Below, one piece after another: positions 14,509 to 23,084 of a stretch of DNA of 59,573 nucleotides. The stretch is taken from positions 1 through 59,573 of the forward strand of contig CANPTT010000010.1 of assembly GCA_947577065.1 (NCBI GenBank), in the 5' to 3' direction. The DNA is from an uncultured Pseudoflavonifractor sp. (GTDB lineage Bacteria > Bacillota > Clostridia > Oscillospirales > Oscillospiraceae). A program made the translations under genes and the position numbers. How positions within the stretch are numbered: position 1 is the stretch's first letter; each line of letters starts with the position of its first letter. Under the pieces are notes generated by a model. It worked only from the letters and a program-made list of their open reading frames with translations, did not search any database and was not told the origin of the DNA.

Positions 14509-16044
14509 TTACTCCTGGGAACCGCCGTTGGCTCTGGCCTCAGCCTCGCGTTTATTGATCTTGCGCTGGTTGAAGATGGAAAAAACGATGGTTCCGATCG
14601 CTACCACCAGGAAGACCATAGCAATGGGCGACTGGAAAATATCGAAGATCTTGCCGTGATGGATGTTCATAAACCGGACGAAGTTTTTCTCACACATGGG
14701 ACCCAGGATCAGGGTCAGCAGGATGGGGGAGAGGGGGAACTCATACTTGTTCATGAGCCAGCCAAACACGCCGAAGGCTACGCACACGCCGATGTCAAAG
14801 ACGCTCTTATTGATGGAGAAAGCGCCCAGGAGGGAGATGACCAGAATGATGGGGTAGAGCATGGTCTTTTCCACGGACACGATCTTGGCGAAGAACCGCA
14901 CACCCAGGCAGCCCACGATAAGCATACACAGGTTGGAAAGCATCAAGGCCGCAAAGACCTTGTAGACCGTGTGGAGCTCAGAGACATACATCATAGGACC
15001 GGGTTGGATCCCCTTCATGATGAAAGCGCCAAGCAGAACGGCGGTGACTGCGTCGCCGGGGACGCCCAGGCTCAGCAGGGGGATCATGGCGCCGCCGGAG
15101 CAGCCGTTATTGGCCGACTCTGTAGCGGCAACGCCTTGAGGAATACCGGTGCCATAGCGCTCCGGGTGCTTGCTGGCGGATTTGCTGGCGCCATAGGAGA
15201 CAAACACCGCGATATCGCCGCCGGCACCCGGAATGGCGCCGATAAAGGTGCCAATGATGGATCCGGAGAGGATGTTGGGCCAGATCATCTTGATGGTCTT
15301 CCAGTCAGGCAGCACACTGGTGATTTTCTCGTTGGAGGAGGCAGTGTGCTCTTTGCCGTTGAGGATCCGCTCCACCCCGGCGATGACCTCGGCCACGGCA
15401 AACATACCGATGAGGGCGGGGATAAACTGGAAACCATCCAGAAGTCCCGTCTGCTTTACGGTCATAAACCGGGGAATGCCGTTGGTGGGGTCCAGGCCCA
15501 CGCAGCACATGAACATGCCTAGAAAAGCGCTCATGAGGCCCTTGGTAATGGACTTTCCAGAGATGGAGATAATAACGCTAAGGCCAAAGAAGGCCAACAT
15601 GAACATCTCACCCGGGCCAAAATTCATGGCCATATCCGCAATGAGAGGGGACAGGAAGGTCATGATGAGAGCGCCGATGACGCCGCCGCAGAAAGAGGAG
15701 AACATGGCAACGGACAGGGCCCGACCGGCCTCGCCCCTCTTGGTCATGGGATAGCCGTCCAGCACGGTGGCGGCGGCGGAGGGGGTACCGGGGGCGTGGA
15801 TGAGAATGGCGGAGATAGACCCGCCGTACATGCCGCCGCAGTAGATGCCCAGCAGCAGGCCAATAGCGGGGATCAGGTCCATTCCGAAGGAGAAGGGTAC
15901 CAGCAGGGCTACGCCCATGGTGGCGGTCATGCCGGGGATGGCGCCCAAAAGGATGCCGCCCAGAGCTCCGATAAAGGTCATCAGGAGGATCTGGAGGCTG
16001 GTAAAGACTTCAGCATAGCTGGTGATCAACATTCCAAAATCCAT
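14509..16044 (-). CDS. tctA: Tripartite tricarboxylate transporter, large membrane subunit TctA
   Basis: The 511-aa large permease of a TTT-family importer driven by an ion gradient. It has around twelve hydrophobic segments and the family signature GAIPGMTATMGVALLVPF near residue 40, plus a second GAIPGAGGDIAVFVSYG block near 265, reflecting internal duplication. ATG 16044 follows GGAGGGAGG. It is the third gene of a leftward tctC-tctB-tctA operon. The substrate cannot be read from sequence; citrate and other carboxylates are typical. Citrate synthase lies far away at 43 kb, so no direct link is claimed. Confidence 0.95.
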   Translation of the reverse strand: MDFGMLITSYAEVFTSLQILLMTFIGALGGILLGAIPGMTATMGVALLVPFSFGMDLIPAIGLLLGIYCGGMYGGSISAILIHAPGTPSAAATVLDGYPMTKRGEAGRALSVAMFSSFCGGVIGALIMTFLSPLIADMAMNFGPGEMFMLAFFGLSVIISISGKSITKGLMSAFLGMFMCCVGLDPTNGIPRFMTVKQTGLLDGFQFIPALIGMFAVAEVIAGVERILNGKEHTASSNEKITSVLPDWKTIKMIWPNILSGSIIGTFIGAIPGAGGDIAVFVSYGASKSASKHPERYGTGIPQGVAATESANNGCSGGAMIPLLSLGVPGDAVTAVLLGAFIMKGIQPGPMMYVSELHTVYKVFAALMLSNLCMLIVGCLGVRFFAKIVSVEKTMLYPIILVISLLGAFSINKSVFDIGVCVAFGVFGWLMNKYEFPLSPILLTLILGPMCEKNFVRFMNIHHGKIFDIFQSPIAMVFLVVAIGTIVFSIFNQRKINKREAEARANGGSQE

Positions 16045-16059
16045 AGATATCCTCCCTCC

Positions 16060-16590
16060 TTATATCATGGCGATGAGATCCTTCAGGAAGCTGAGAGGAC
16101 CCATGGGGATGTTGACGGACAGGAGCTTGAAGAAGAGCAGCCACATGACAAAGGGGATTGCGATGGAGACGATGACCATGACCACCCAGTTCCGCTTGCC
16201 GATGAGGGCCATGATGATAAAGCCGATGATGGCGGCATCCAGAACGTAACCCAGAGGCCGGAACAGGAGAACAAAGGCAACGCACAGGGCGATAACGATA
16301 AGTGCTCCCTGAACCCCCTTATCCTTGATGACATTGATGCTCTCGGCCTTGTCCACCATAGGATCGTTGAGGTTCATTTTGGACAGCTTGATGATGGATT
16401 GGATCAGCAGGATCACCGAGAAGATGAGCATACCCGTGATCATGGCGATGGGAAACACATTGGGTTGGGCGTAGGTATCCTTTACCTGCTGGAGATTCAG
16501 CATTTGGATAATGCCCCAAATGCCCAACGCAATGAAGATCAGCGAGGCGATCAGGTTGGCAAAGGCCAGGCTTTGGGTCTTTTTTGTCAT
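16060..16590 (-). CDS. tctB: Tripartite tricarboxylate transporter, small membrane subunit TctB
   Basis: A 176-aa protein with four predicted membrane segments in the usual TctB pattern: one near the N-terminus (LIASLIFIALGIWGII), one at about 45-65, and two in the C-terminal half. ATG 16590 follows GGGAGGG. It sits 15 bases before tctA and 101 bases after tctC; the latter gap contains a strong hairpin. Confidence 0.9.
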   Translation of the reverse strand: MTKKTQSLAFANLIASLIFIALGIWGIIQMLNLQQVKDTYAQPNVFPIAMITGMLIFSVILLIQSIIKLSKMNLNDPMVDKAESINVIKDKGVQGALIVIALCVAFVLLFRPLGYVLDAAIIGFIIMALIGKRNWVVMVIVSIAIPFVMWLLFFKLLSVNIPMGPLSFLKDLIAMI

Positions 16591-16637
16591 AGAACGATCC
16601 CTCCCTTTTTGTCAGAGTTATGCGGGGGCTTTATAGA

Positions 16638-16666
16638 GGATGGGCAGGCCCGGGGCCTGCCCATCC
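16638..16666 (-). promoter_or_regulatory. Intercistronic hairpin between tctC and tctB
   Basis: GGATGGGCAGGCC / GGCCTGCCCATCC, a perfect 13-bp stem with a three-base loop, has no long U-tract. It probably stabilises the tctC message or partly stops transcription, giving more binding protein than permease. Confidence 0.75.
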
Positions 16667-16691
16667 TTGTAATGACGCTAAGTTTGGGCGA

Positions 16692-17681
16692 TCACACCAG
16701 ATTGACAGCTTTCATAGCCTCGGCCACATCGGTGGCGCTGTCCTTCAGGAACTGGGTGTAATCGGCGGCGTTCAGGTAGGAGATCGCCTGCCCGTTGTTG
16801 TTCATGAACTCCACGAACTCTGCGTCCTTAATGGCGTTCTCGCAGGCAGTCTCCAGACGGGCCTTCACCTCGGCGGGAGTGCCCTTGGGGATAGCCATGC
16901 CGCGCTGGGTGAAGTACTGCACGTCGTAGCCCTGCTCCGCGCAGGTGGGGACGTCGGGGAAGGCGGAGTTGCGCTCATCGGACATAACGCCCAGGCAAGT
17001 CAAATCGCCGGACTCGATAAAGCTGCGGGCCTCGGCCAGGGAGACGGTAACACCCTGGATGAAGCCGCCGGCGGCGTCCTTCACAGCGGCGGCGGCGCCC
17101 TCCTGATAGGTGACCATCTGGATGTCGATGCCGGTGGCGTTCATCAGGTAACCGCCGGCAATGTGCCACACGGAGGCGGCGGAGGAGCCGCCCATCTGGA
17201 CCTCGCCGGGGTGAGCGGTGCAGTAGTCAATGAAGCCCTTCAGGTCAGTGATGCCGTTGTCATTGGCCCACTTGGTCGCCACGGTGACGGTGGCGGCGTC
17301 GGTATTGACCCGGCACAGGGGCTCATAGCTCTCCCAGGTCAGGTCGCTGGTGCCCAGAGGCTGATATGTAGCCAGTTCAAAGGTGATCATACCGATGGTG
17401 TAGCCGTCGGCCTCAGCGTCGGCGATAGCCTGGTGCCCGGTGATCCCGCCGCCGCCGGTGATGTTATCCACGGTGAGAGTCTGACCCAGATCCTTACCCA
17501 TGGCGTTGGTAAAGGCGCGCAGGCAGGTATCGGTGCCGCCGCCGGCGCCCCAGGGGCAGATAACGTTGATGCCCTTGGTGGGATACTCGCTGGACTTGCC
17601 GCCGCCGCAGGCGGTGAGGCTCATAGCCAGGACCAGAGTCGCGGCTACGGTCGCAAGGATACGCTTCTTGGTGATTTTCAT
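16692..17681 (-). CDS. tctC: Tripartite tricarboxylate transporter substrate-binding lipoprotein TctC
   Basis: Extracytoplasmic binding protein of 329 aa. Met 17681 follows AGGAGGAGG. The N-terminus has a basic start and hydrophobic core ending in a lipobox (MSLTACGGG), so it is a membrane-anchored lipoprotein. The mature part shows Bug/TctC features: INVICPWGAGGGTDTCLRAF near the ligand loop and VDNITGGGGITGHQAIADAEADGY. It is first in the operon and followed by the intercistronic hairpin. The substrate is unknown. Confidence 0.95.
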   Translation of the reverse strand: MKITKKRILATVAATLVLAMSLTACGGGKSSEYPTKGINVICPWGAGGGTDTCLRAFTNAMGKDLGQTLTVDNITGGGGITGHQAIADAEADGYTIGMITFELATYQPLGTSDLTWESYEPLCRVNTDAATVTVATKWANDNGITDLKGFIDYCTAHPGEVQMGGSSAASVWHIAGGYLMNATGIDIQMVTYQEGAAAAVKDAAGGFIQGVTVSLAEARSFIESGDLTCLGVMSDERNSAFPDVPTCAEQGYDVQYFTQRGMAIPKGTPAEVKARLETACENAIKDAEFVEFMNNNGQAISYLNAADYTQFLKDSATDVAEAMKAVNLV

Positions 17682-17861
17682 GTTGATACTTCCTCCTCCT
17701 ATAATTTTGCGCTGCCACAAGTCGCGTAGAACATTTTTATGGCTACGAACATTTTAGACAAAATGGGAGAGATTGTCAATGTGCTTTTTGGAGATATTTG
17801 CAAAAAACCTTTTTGGGAAAAGAGAACCTTAGGGCTTGTAAGGTTTTCGAGAATCCGAGAG

Positions 17862-17891
17862 GTATAAAAGGAAGCAGACATGGAGAAAATG
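17862..17891 (+). promoter_or_regulatory. Forespore sigma-F-type promoter of spoIIR
   Basis: GTATA at 17862-17866, a 15-base spacer, then GGAGAAAATG at 17882-17891. Both elements match the sigma-F/G consensus (GYATA; GGNNANAHTR). The leader to the TTG start at 17924 would be about 27 bases. Confidence 0.75.
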
Positions 17892-17923
17892 GACATATCT
17901 CACATAAAGAGGAGTGTTCAGAG

Positions 17924-18547
17924 TTGGTACATGAGAACAAATTTTTCCTCCGCCGCTGGGAGGCGGCCCTGCTGTTCGGGGTCGGGTTTGCCCTGTTGAT
18001 GGGGGCCTGGCTCACCGGACAGCAAAAAGCGTTGGCGGAGCAAATGGTACGACTCCATGTGGTGGCAAACTCAGATTCAGCGGAGGATCAGGCGGTGAAG
18101 CTGCGGGTCCGGGATGCGGTGCTGGACCGGGCGGAGCCTTGGCTGGAGGCGGCCTCGACTCAGGAGGAGGCGCTGGATATCCTGGCGGCGCATCTGCCGG
18201 AACTGGCCCAGGCCGGGGCAGAGGTGGTGGGGGAGGGAGTGCCCGTTACAGCGTCTATTGCGCAGGACGCCTGGTTTCCCACAAAGGAGTATGAGGATTT
18301 TGCGCTTCCGGCTGGCAAGTATACTGCCTTGCGTATTACATTGGGGGAGGGAGAAGGGCAAAATTGGTGGTGTGTGGTGTTCCCTCCGCTGTGTCTGGGC
18401 TCGGTGAGTGAGACGGCAGCCGAGAGGGCGGGAAATTTTTCGGAGGATCAGGTTCGTCTCATCACTGGTGAGAGTCAGGGCTATGTGGTGAAGTTTAAGG
18501 CTATGGAACTCTGGGATGAATTCAGCAGCTGGCTGGAAGGGGGGTGA
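17924..18547 (+). CDS. spoIIR: Stage II sporulation protein R
   Basis: A signalling protein made in the forespore and exported to trigger SpoIIGA-dependent processing of pro-sigma-E in the mother cell. The 207-aa product has an N-terminal membrane/signal segment ([16 protein letters not shown]), then the conserved [26 protein letters not shown] block. The C-terminal domain contains [12 protein letters not shown] and ends [12 protein letters not shown] 17924 is chosen because GAGGAG sits at the right distance. The frame open to 17798 passes through the promoter. The sigma-F-like promoter agrees with its known regulation. Confidence 0.93.
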   Translation: MVHENKFFLRRWEAALLFGVGFALLMGAWLTGQQKALAEQMVRLHVVANSDSAEDQAVKLRVRDAVLDRAEPWLEAASTQEEALDILAAHLPELAQAGAEVVGEGVPVTASIAQDAWFPTKEYEDFALPAGKYTALRITLGEGEGQNWWCVVFPPLCLGSVSETAAERAGNFSEDQVRLITGESQGYVVKFKAMELWDEFSSWLEGG

Positions 18548-18551
18548 GAGG

Positions 18552-18710
18552 ATGGAAAAGTATGTCTGTACCGTTTGTGGCTATATCTACGACCCAGCAG
18601 AGGGGGATATGGGAAACTTGGCCCCCGGAACACCCTGGGAACAGGTGCCGGAGGAGTGGACCTGCCCGGTATGTGGGGTGGGAAAGGAACTGTTTGAAAA
18701 GGAAGATTAA
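18552..18710 (+). CDS. Rubredoxin
   Basis: A 52-aa iron protein for one-electron transfer in the cytoplasm, commonly used in oxygen or peroxide detoxification by anaerobes. The FeS4 ligands are clear: [10 protein letters not shown] at the N-terminus and [12 protein letters not shown] at the C-terminus. ATG 18552 is four bases after the spoIIR stop, with GAGAGG upstream. Readthrough from the sporulation gene is possible, although rubredoxin should also be expressed vegetatively. Confidence 0.96.
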   Translation: MEKYVCTVCGYIYDPAEGDMGNLAPGTPWEQVPEEWTCPVCGVGKELFEKED

Positions 18711-18713
18711 GGA

Positions 18714-18745
18714 AAGGCCGCTGCCTGGGACGGGCAGCGGCCTTT
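18714..18745. terminator. Hairpin after rubredoxin
   Basis: AAAGGCCGCTGCC / GGCAGCGGCCTTT, 13 bp, lies between convergent genes. The T-tract is short on both strands, so termination may be partial. Confidence 0.7.
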
Positions 18746-18773
18746 GACGATCCGGAAAGAAAAGAGGAGAAAG

Positions 18774-19817
18774 CTATTCCTCCGGCCTCCACAGATCGGT
18801 GAGCCCCCACACGGTCTTTCCATCCCATCCTGTGCAGGTTTGGGCAGTAAACAGGCAGTTAAGGACCGATTCCTCCACACACTCCGCTGCGGCCCGAAAA
18901 GCAATATCCAGCTTGTCCTCGTGAAAGGCTGAGACTGTACGAAGAGAGGCTTCCTCCCTGCCATTGAAGGGGTTCGCGGTAGAGAAGGCAAAAAACACTT
19001 CTCCGCTGCCTTGGCCGATAAAGGATCCCAGCCGAGCTAGACCCACTGAGGCCCGCTTGGCTACCCGGCCCAACTGGCGGCTGTCCAGGGGAAGATCGGT
19101 TGCCAACAGAACGATACAGGAGCCAATGTCCGATTCTCGGGCGGCCCGGGTCTCGTCCAGCAGAGGACCGAGGTGGGTTCCGGATATCGTCAGATCCCCC
19201 ATGCTGCCGTGGTTGGCAAGAACCAAGGTACCTAAGGTATAACTTGCTCCGTCCACCTCCATTTTTCGGGATGCGGAGCCGATCCCCCCCTTTAGGCCAT
19301 GGCACACCATGCCCTTTCCGGCGCCCACATCCCCTTCGTCAAAATCCAGTCCGGCAGCGGCAAAAGCGGCAAAGACCTCCTCCTTGCCCACGGCCCGTTT
19401 TTGAATGTGGTTGAGCCCACCGTCATTGCACTCGCAGACCACTGGGTTGACCGAACGGAGTTCAAAGCCTTCACCCTCACAACGGGCTACCATATAATCC
19501 ACCAGAGCGTCATGGACCAGGCCCACATTGAGCGTATTGGTGAGGGCGATGGGTGTTTCCAGAGTACCCAGTTCCTCCACTTGGACCAAGCCCAGGCTTT
19601 TTCCAAAGCCGTTGAGCACGAAAGCGGCGGCGGGTAGCTTATGAGTAAAGGGATTTTCGGGACAGGGGAGGAGCACCGTTACCCCTGTTTTATGCTCGTC
19701 GGTGTCTATCGTGCAGTGACCTACCATAAGACCCGGTACATCGGTGATTTTGTTGCGGGGGCCTGTGGGGAGCGTACCAACCTTAATATTATGATCTCTG
19801 GCCCGAAGCTGAAGCAT
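18774..19817 (-). CDS. P1 family peptidase (DmpA-like aminopeptidase)
   Basis: A 347-aa N-terminal-nucleophile hydrolase related to D-aminopeptidase DmpA and beta-aminopeptidases. Family landmarks are ITDVPGLMVGHCTI at the N-terminus, NEC-type VVCECNDGGLN near residue 130, GAGKGMVCHGLKGGIGSASR, and TLGTLVLANHGSMGDL. In DmpA, self-cleavage before a serine in the GxS region creates the active nucleophile; GSASR is the equivalent candidate here. No signal peptide. It is a single gene with no clear operon partner. Confidence 0.9.
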   Translation of the reverse strand: MLQLRARDHNIKVGTLPTGPRNKITDVPGLMVGHCTIDTDEHKTGVTVLLPCPENPFTHKLPAAAFVLNGFGKSLGLVQVEELGTLETPIALTNTLNVGLVHDALVDYMVARCEGEGFELRSVNPVVCECNDGGLNHIQKRAVGKEEVFAAFAAAGLDFDEGDVGAGKGMVCHGLKGGIGSASRKMEVDGASYTLGTLVLANHGSMGDLTISGTHLGPLLDETRAARESDIGSCIVLLATDLPLDSRQLGRVAKRASVGLARLGSFIGQGSGEVFFAFSTANPFNGREEASLRTVSAFHEDKLDIAFRAAAECVEESVLNCLFTAQTCTGWDGKTVWGLTDLWRPEE

Positions 19818-19884
19818 AAAGATCCCACCTTTCCATTTCCTCTCATTGTACTCGCCGGTAACCGCGCCGTCAAGGGCCTCGGGG

Positions 19885-19914
19885 TTTACAAAATCATCTG
19901 GGGTGTGCTATACT
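19885..19914 (+). promoter_or_regulatory. Promoter for holA
   Basis: TTTACA, an 18-base spacer and TATACT at 19909-19914, 35 bases before the holA start. Confidence 0.6.
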
Positions 19915-19948
19915 TTTCCATATTTAAGAAAGAGGGGGAAACGGCCTC

Positions 19949-20986
19949 ATGGCATATCAGAAGAAAACCGAGGACCCTTCCTATGATGAGCTGCGTCGGG
20001 AACTGACAGAGGGGGAACTTGGCTGTCTCTATGTTTTTCATGGGGAGGAGACCTACCTCCGAGACCGAAGCCTGGAAAAAATGAAGGAGCTCCTGCTTAC
20101 CGGGGGTCTGGATGACTTTAATTATCACATTCTTGCCGGAAAGGACTTTTCCTTGTCACGCCTTCACGGGTTGGTGGACGCCATGCCTATGATGAGCGAG
20201 CGGACCATGGTGGTGGTCAACGACTGGGATATGGATAAGGGAGACCGAGAGGGGCTACTGGAGCTGCTGGGCGATCTTCCCGACTATGTGTGCCTGATTT
20301 TTGTCTATGATGTACTGGAGTACAAACCGGACAACCGGGGGAAGCTCGCCAAGCTCATAAAAGAAAAGGGTAAGGTGGTGAACTTTGTCCGCCAGGGGCA
20401 GAAAAAATTGGTGAAGTGGGTAGACGCTCGCTTTCAGGCCCTGGGACATGATATCAGCGGTCCGGATGCGGAATACCTGATCTTTCGGTGTGGGGATCTG
20501 ATGACAGGGCTCATTTCGGAAATTGAGAAGATCGGGGCTTACGCCAAGCGGCGGCAGATCACCCGGCAGGATATTGACACAGTATCCACCCCTCAGCTTG
20601 ACGCGGTGATCTTCAACCTGACCGACGCTATCGCAGCCAAGAACTTTGACCGGGCGTTTTCCGTGTTGAGCGATTTGCTCCACATGCAGGAGGCTCCCAT
20701 CAAACTTCTGGCTGCCTTGGCTAAGCAAGTGCGTCAACTTTACACAGCTTGTCTGGCGATAGAGGAGCAAAAAAGCATCAAATGGTTTATGGATCTGTGG
20801 GCGCTTCGCCGGGAATTCCAGGCGGAAAAGCTGTTCCAGTCATGCCGCCGCTTTACCTTGGATTGGTATCGCTGGGCTCTGCTCCGCTGTGAGGAGGCAG
20901 ACCTACAGCTCAAATCCACCGGAGCTGAAGGACAGGAAGTGTTGGTAAGCCTTCTGCTGGATCTGGCCCAGCGACAGGCCGCATGA
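19949..20986 (+). CDS. holA: DNA polymerase III subunit delta
   Basis: The clamp-loader delta subunit opens the beta sliding clamp during replication. The length of 345 aa is typical. The N-terminus carries the LYVFHGEETYLRDRSLEKM block, and the middle shows the AAA+-like fold ending in FRCGDLMTGLISEIEKIGAYA. The C-terminal collar helices (LLHMQEAPIKLLAALAKQVRQLY) are also typical. ATG 19949 follows GAGGGGG. It overlaps the next gene by four bases. Confidence 0.94.
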   Translation: MAYQKKTEDPSYDELRRELTEGELGCLYVFHGEETYLRDRSLEKMKELLLTGGLDDFNYHILAGKDFSLSRLHGLVDAMPMMSERTMVVVNDWDMDKGDREGLLELLGDLPDYVCLIFVYDVLEYKPDNRGKLAKLIKEKGKVVNFVRQGQKKLVKWVDARFQALGHDISGPDAEYLIFRCGDLMTGLISEIEKIGAYAKRRQITRQDIDTVSTPQLDAVIFNLTDAIAAKNFDRAFSVLSDLLHMQEAPIKLLAALAKQVRQLYTACLAIEEQKSIKWFMDLWALRREFQAEKLFQSCRRFTLDWYRWALLRCEEADLQLKSTGAEGQEVLVSLLLDLAQRQAA

Positions 20987-21600
20987 GCGGGAGAGATAAG
21001 CCCCGGATCCGGGAGGCTGTGGTGGTGGAGGGGCGGTACGACAAAAATACCATCGCACAGGTGGTGGACGCTCTGATCCTGGAGACCTCCGGTTTTGGTA
21101 TTTTTAAGGATGAGGAGCGGTTGGTCCTCCTGCGCCGCTTGGCCGCGGAGCGGGGGCTTTTGATCCTCACGGATCCCGACGGAGCTGGGTTCGTCATTCG
21201 GAATTATTTGAAGGGGGCGGTGCCTCCGTCTCAAGTGAAGCACGCTTTTATTCCGGACTGCCCCGGCAAGGAAAAGCGGAAGCGGAGAGCGGGGAGGGAA
21301 GGCAAGCTGGGAGTGGAGGGAATGTCCCCGGAAGTCCTGCTGAGAGCGCTCCGCCGGGCGGGGGCCACCTTCTTGGAGGGAGAAGGGGAGGTCAAACGGA
21401 CTCAGAGAAGCGTTACCAAGGCGGATCTGTATCTGGCGGGGCTCTCGGGGACTCCGGACGCGGCGGAGAAGCGCCGGAGCCTACTGAAGCGGCTGGATCT
21501 GCCGGAGCATATGAGTGCCAATGCGCTGCTGGAGGTATTGAACGCGCTCTACGATCATGAAGAACTGGCGGAGCTCGGAGTATGGAAGGGGAGGGAATAG
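20983..21600 (+). CDS. rnmV: Ribonuclease M5-like Toprim protein
   Basis: RNase M5 matures the 5S rRNA in Gram-positive bacteria. The 205-aa product begins with a Toprim domain: the EAVVVEGRYDK glutamate, FKDEE, and LTDPDGAG with the metal-binding Asp pair. The C-terminal helical part (VTKADLYLAGLSGTPDAAEKR) is family-typical. It overlaps holA by four bases (ATGA) and is followed by a P-loop kinase gene, so the three are likely cotranscribed. Confidence 0.88.
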   Translation: MSGRDKPRIREAVVVEGRYDKNTIAQVVDALILETSGFGIFKDEERLVLLRRLAAERGLLILTDPDGAGFVIRNYLKGAVPPSQVKHAFIPDCPGKEKRKRRAGREGKLGVEGMSPEVLLRALRRAGATFLEGEGEVKRTQRSVTKADLYLAGLSGTPDAAEKRRSLLKRLDLPEHMSANALLEVLNALYDHEELAELGVWKGRE

Positions 21601-21605
21601 GACGG

Positions 21606-22112
21606 ATGGAAAAGGCCATCGTCATCGGCTGTCCAGGGGCGGGGAAGAGTACCTTTGCCCGTGGACTGCGGGAACGGACCGGGCTGCCGCTCTATTATTT
21701 GGACATGTTGTGGCATAGGCCGGATCGGACCAATGTGTCCAGAGAGGAATTTGATACAGGGTTAAGAGAGATCTTGAAGAAGGACCGTTGGATCATAGAT
21801 GGGAACTATTTACGGACGTTGGAACAACGGCTGGCGGCCTGTGACACCGTGTTTTTTCTGGATTTTCCGCCGGAGGTGTGCCTGGCGGGGGCAAAATCCC
21901 GTATTGGGAGGCCCAGGGAGGATATGCCTTGGGTGGAGACGGAGTTTGATAGGGAATTTTGCCAGTGGATCTTGGACTTTCAAAGGGATCAGATGCCTCA
22001 GATCAATGGTTTGCTGGAGAAGCACCGGGGAATGACGGTGTTTCGCTTCCGCTCCAGAGAAGAGGCGGAGGAGTATTTGGGGCGGATAGAAAAAATAGGA
22101 ACGGAAGCTTGA
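21606..22112 (+). CDS. P-loop kinase-like protein (adenylate-kinase/FlaR type)
   Basis: A 168-aa nucleoside-kinase-like ATPase. It has a Walker A loop (GCPGAGKSTFAR), an ending strand with VFFLDFPPEVCLAGAKSR, and LYYLDMLWHRPDRTNVSREEF, the block seen in proteins annotated as AAA family ATPase or DNA topology modulation protein. The substrate is unknown. ATG 21606 has a weak AGGACGG just before it; the frame could extend to 21582, overlapping rnmV. Third gene of the holA unit. Confidence 0.8.
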   Translation: MEKAIVIGCPGAGKSTFARGLRERTGLPLYYLDMLWHRPDRTNVSREEFDTGLREILKKDRWIIDGNYLRTLEQRLAACDTVFFLDFPPEVCLAGAKSRIGRPREDMPWVETEFDREFCQWILDFQRDQMPQINGLLEKHRGMTVFRFRSREEAEEYLGRIEKIGTEA

Positions 22113-22149
22113 TTTTTACCTCTGATTCCTGTATGATGTATCAGAAATA

Positions 22150-22262
22150 GGCAGAGTAGGAAACGGCGTGTTCAGTGCCGGCGGGACGGGGAGTTGTCCG
22201 CCGGACGAAGTGAGGGAATTGACAGGAAGCCCTCCGCAGTGTCTTTTCCGCATCCCGCTGCC
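22150..22262 (+). promoter_or_regulatory. Tetrahydrofolate (THF) riboswitch
   Basis: The leader of folT folds like the folT-type THF aptamer. Closing stem GGCAG / CTGCC encloses conserved AGAGTAG, GGCGTGTTCAGTGCC, GACGGGGAGTTG, GACGAAGTGA and GCATCCCGCT segments in the right order. Downstream, ATCCTCCTC (about 22278) can pair with the AAGGAGGAA ribosome-binding site at 22322-22332, suggesting translational control by sequestering the ribosome-binding site. The downstream gene being a folate-type transporter supports the assignment. Confidence 0.88.
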
Positions 22263-22336
22263 GCATATAGGCGGTATTGTATCCTCCTCTGTGCGGCACC
22301 CGAAAGGGCTGCCCAACACAAAAAGGAGGAATTTTT

Positions 22337-22975
22337 ATGTCCATGACCAGTCAGGAGCTTTACAAAACCCCCTTTTCCGCCGCCTATTGGCGCACAGCCG
22401 GAAAGGATTTCAGGCGGCCCCGGAATCTGGCCTTTTCTGCTTTGATGATTGCCGCCTGCATGGCCCTGGCCCGGGTGCCCGCTATCCCCATCCACTTGAC
22501 GGATGTATATGCCGCCAAGGTGACCTGGGGTTTTCTGGCCCGGAGTCTCTGCGCTATGGTCTGCGGACCGGTGACCGGGGTGGTCTTTGGATTGGCCGAG
22601 GATACGGTCAGCTATCTGGCCAATCCAGCCTTTCCTTATTTCCCGGGCTATGCCCTCACCACTATGCTGGGATGCCTGATCTATGCCCTGTTTCTCTATC
22701 GTACCCGGTTTGGACCGGTGCGGGTGTTTCTTGCCAAGCTCCTGACCAATCTGATGAATGTATTTTTGGGCAGCCTTTGGAGCACTATCCTGTCCGGAAC
22801 AGGGAAGGGTTATCTCTACTACATGACTGCCAGCGCAGTTACCAATGCCATCAAGCTGATTCCCCAAACGGTAATGCTCTGCCTTCTCTTTGCGGCCCTG
22901 ACGCCGATCCTCCGCCGCATGGGATGGCTGCCCATGGGTGGGGGATGGACCGTGAGAAGAGAGGAGGCCCTATGA
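22337..22975 (+). CDS. folT: ECF transporter S component, folate-specific FolT
   Basis: The substrate-capture subunit of an energy-coupling factor importer. The 212-aa protein has about six hydrophobic segments and the S-component pattern: LAFSALMIAACMALARVPAI, then VYAAKVTWGFLARSLCAMVCGPVTGVVFGLAEDTVSYL. ATG 22337 follows AAGGAGGAA. Folate specificity is inferred from the THF riboswitch immediately upstream. The shared ECF ATPase and T subunits are not in this window, as usual for group II ECF systems. Confidence 0.92.
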   Translation: MSMTSQELYKTPFSAAYWRTAGKDFRRPRNLAFSALMIAACMALARVPAIPIHLTDVYAAKVTWGFLARSLCAMVCGPVTGVVFGLAEDTVSYLANPAFPYFPGYALTTMLGCLIYALFLYRTRFGPVRVFLAKLLTNLMNVFLGSLWSTILSGTGKGYLYYMTASAVTNAIKLIPQTVMLCLLFAALTPILRRMGWLPMGGGWTVRREEAL

Positions 22976-23032
22976 CCCAGGCATTGCTCTTTTTTTGCCT
23001 GAGGGCGGCGGGGCTGGAGATGACCGAATAGA

Positions 23033-23079
23033 AAAAGACCCGGAGCCGTGAGGATCATCCTCACGGCTCCGGGTCTTTT
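23033..23079. terminator. Strong bidirectional terminator
   Basis: A very long perfect inverted repeat (AAAAGACCCGGAGCCGTGAG and its complement) separates convergent folT and the leftward gene ending at 23085. Confidence 0.93.
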
Positions 23080-23084
23080 CCCCC

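Noticed and set aside
16620-17729. 369-aa frame antisense to tctC
   Set aside because: Gly/Ala/Val-rich shadow typical of GC-rich codon bias; tctC on the other strand is unambiguous.
22168-23031. 287-aa frame overlapping the THF riboswitch and folT
   Set aside because: It runs through a structured leader and reads folT out of frame.
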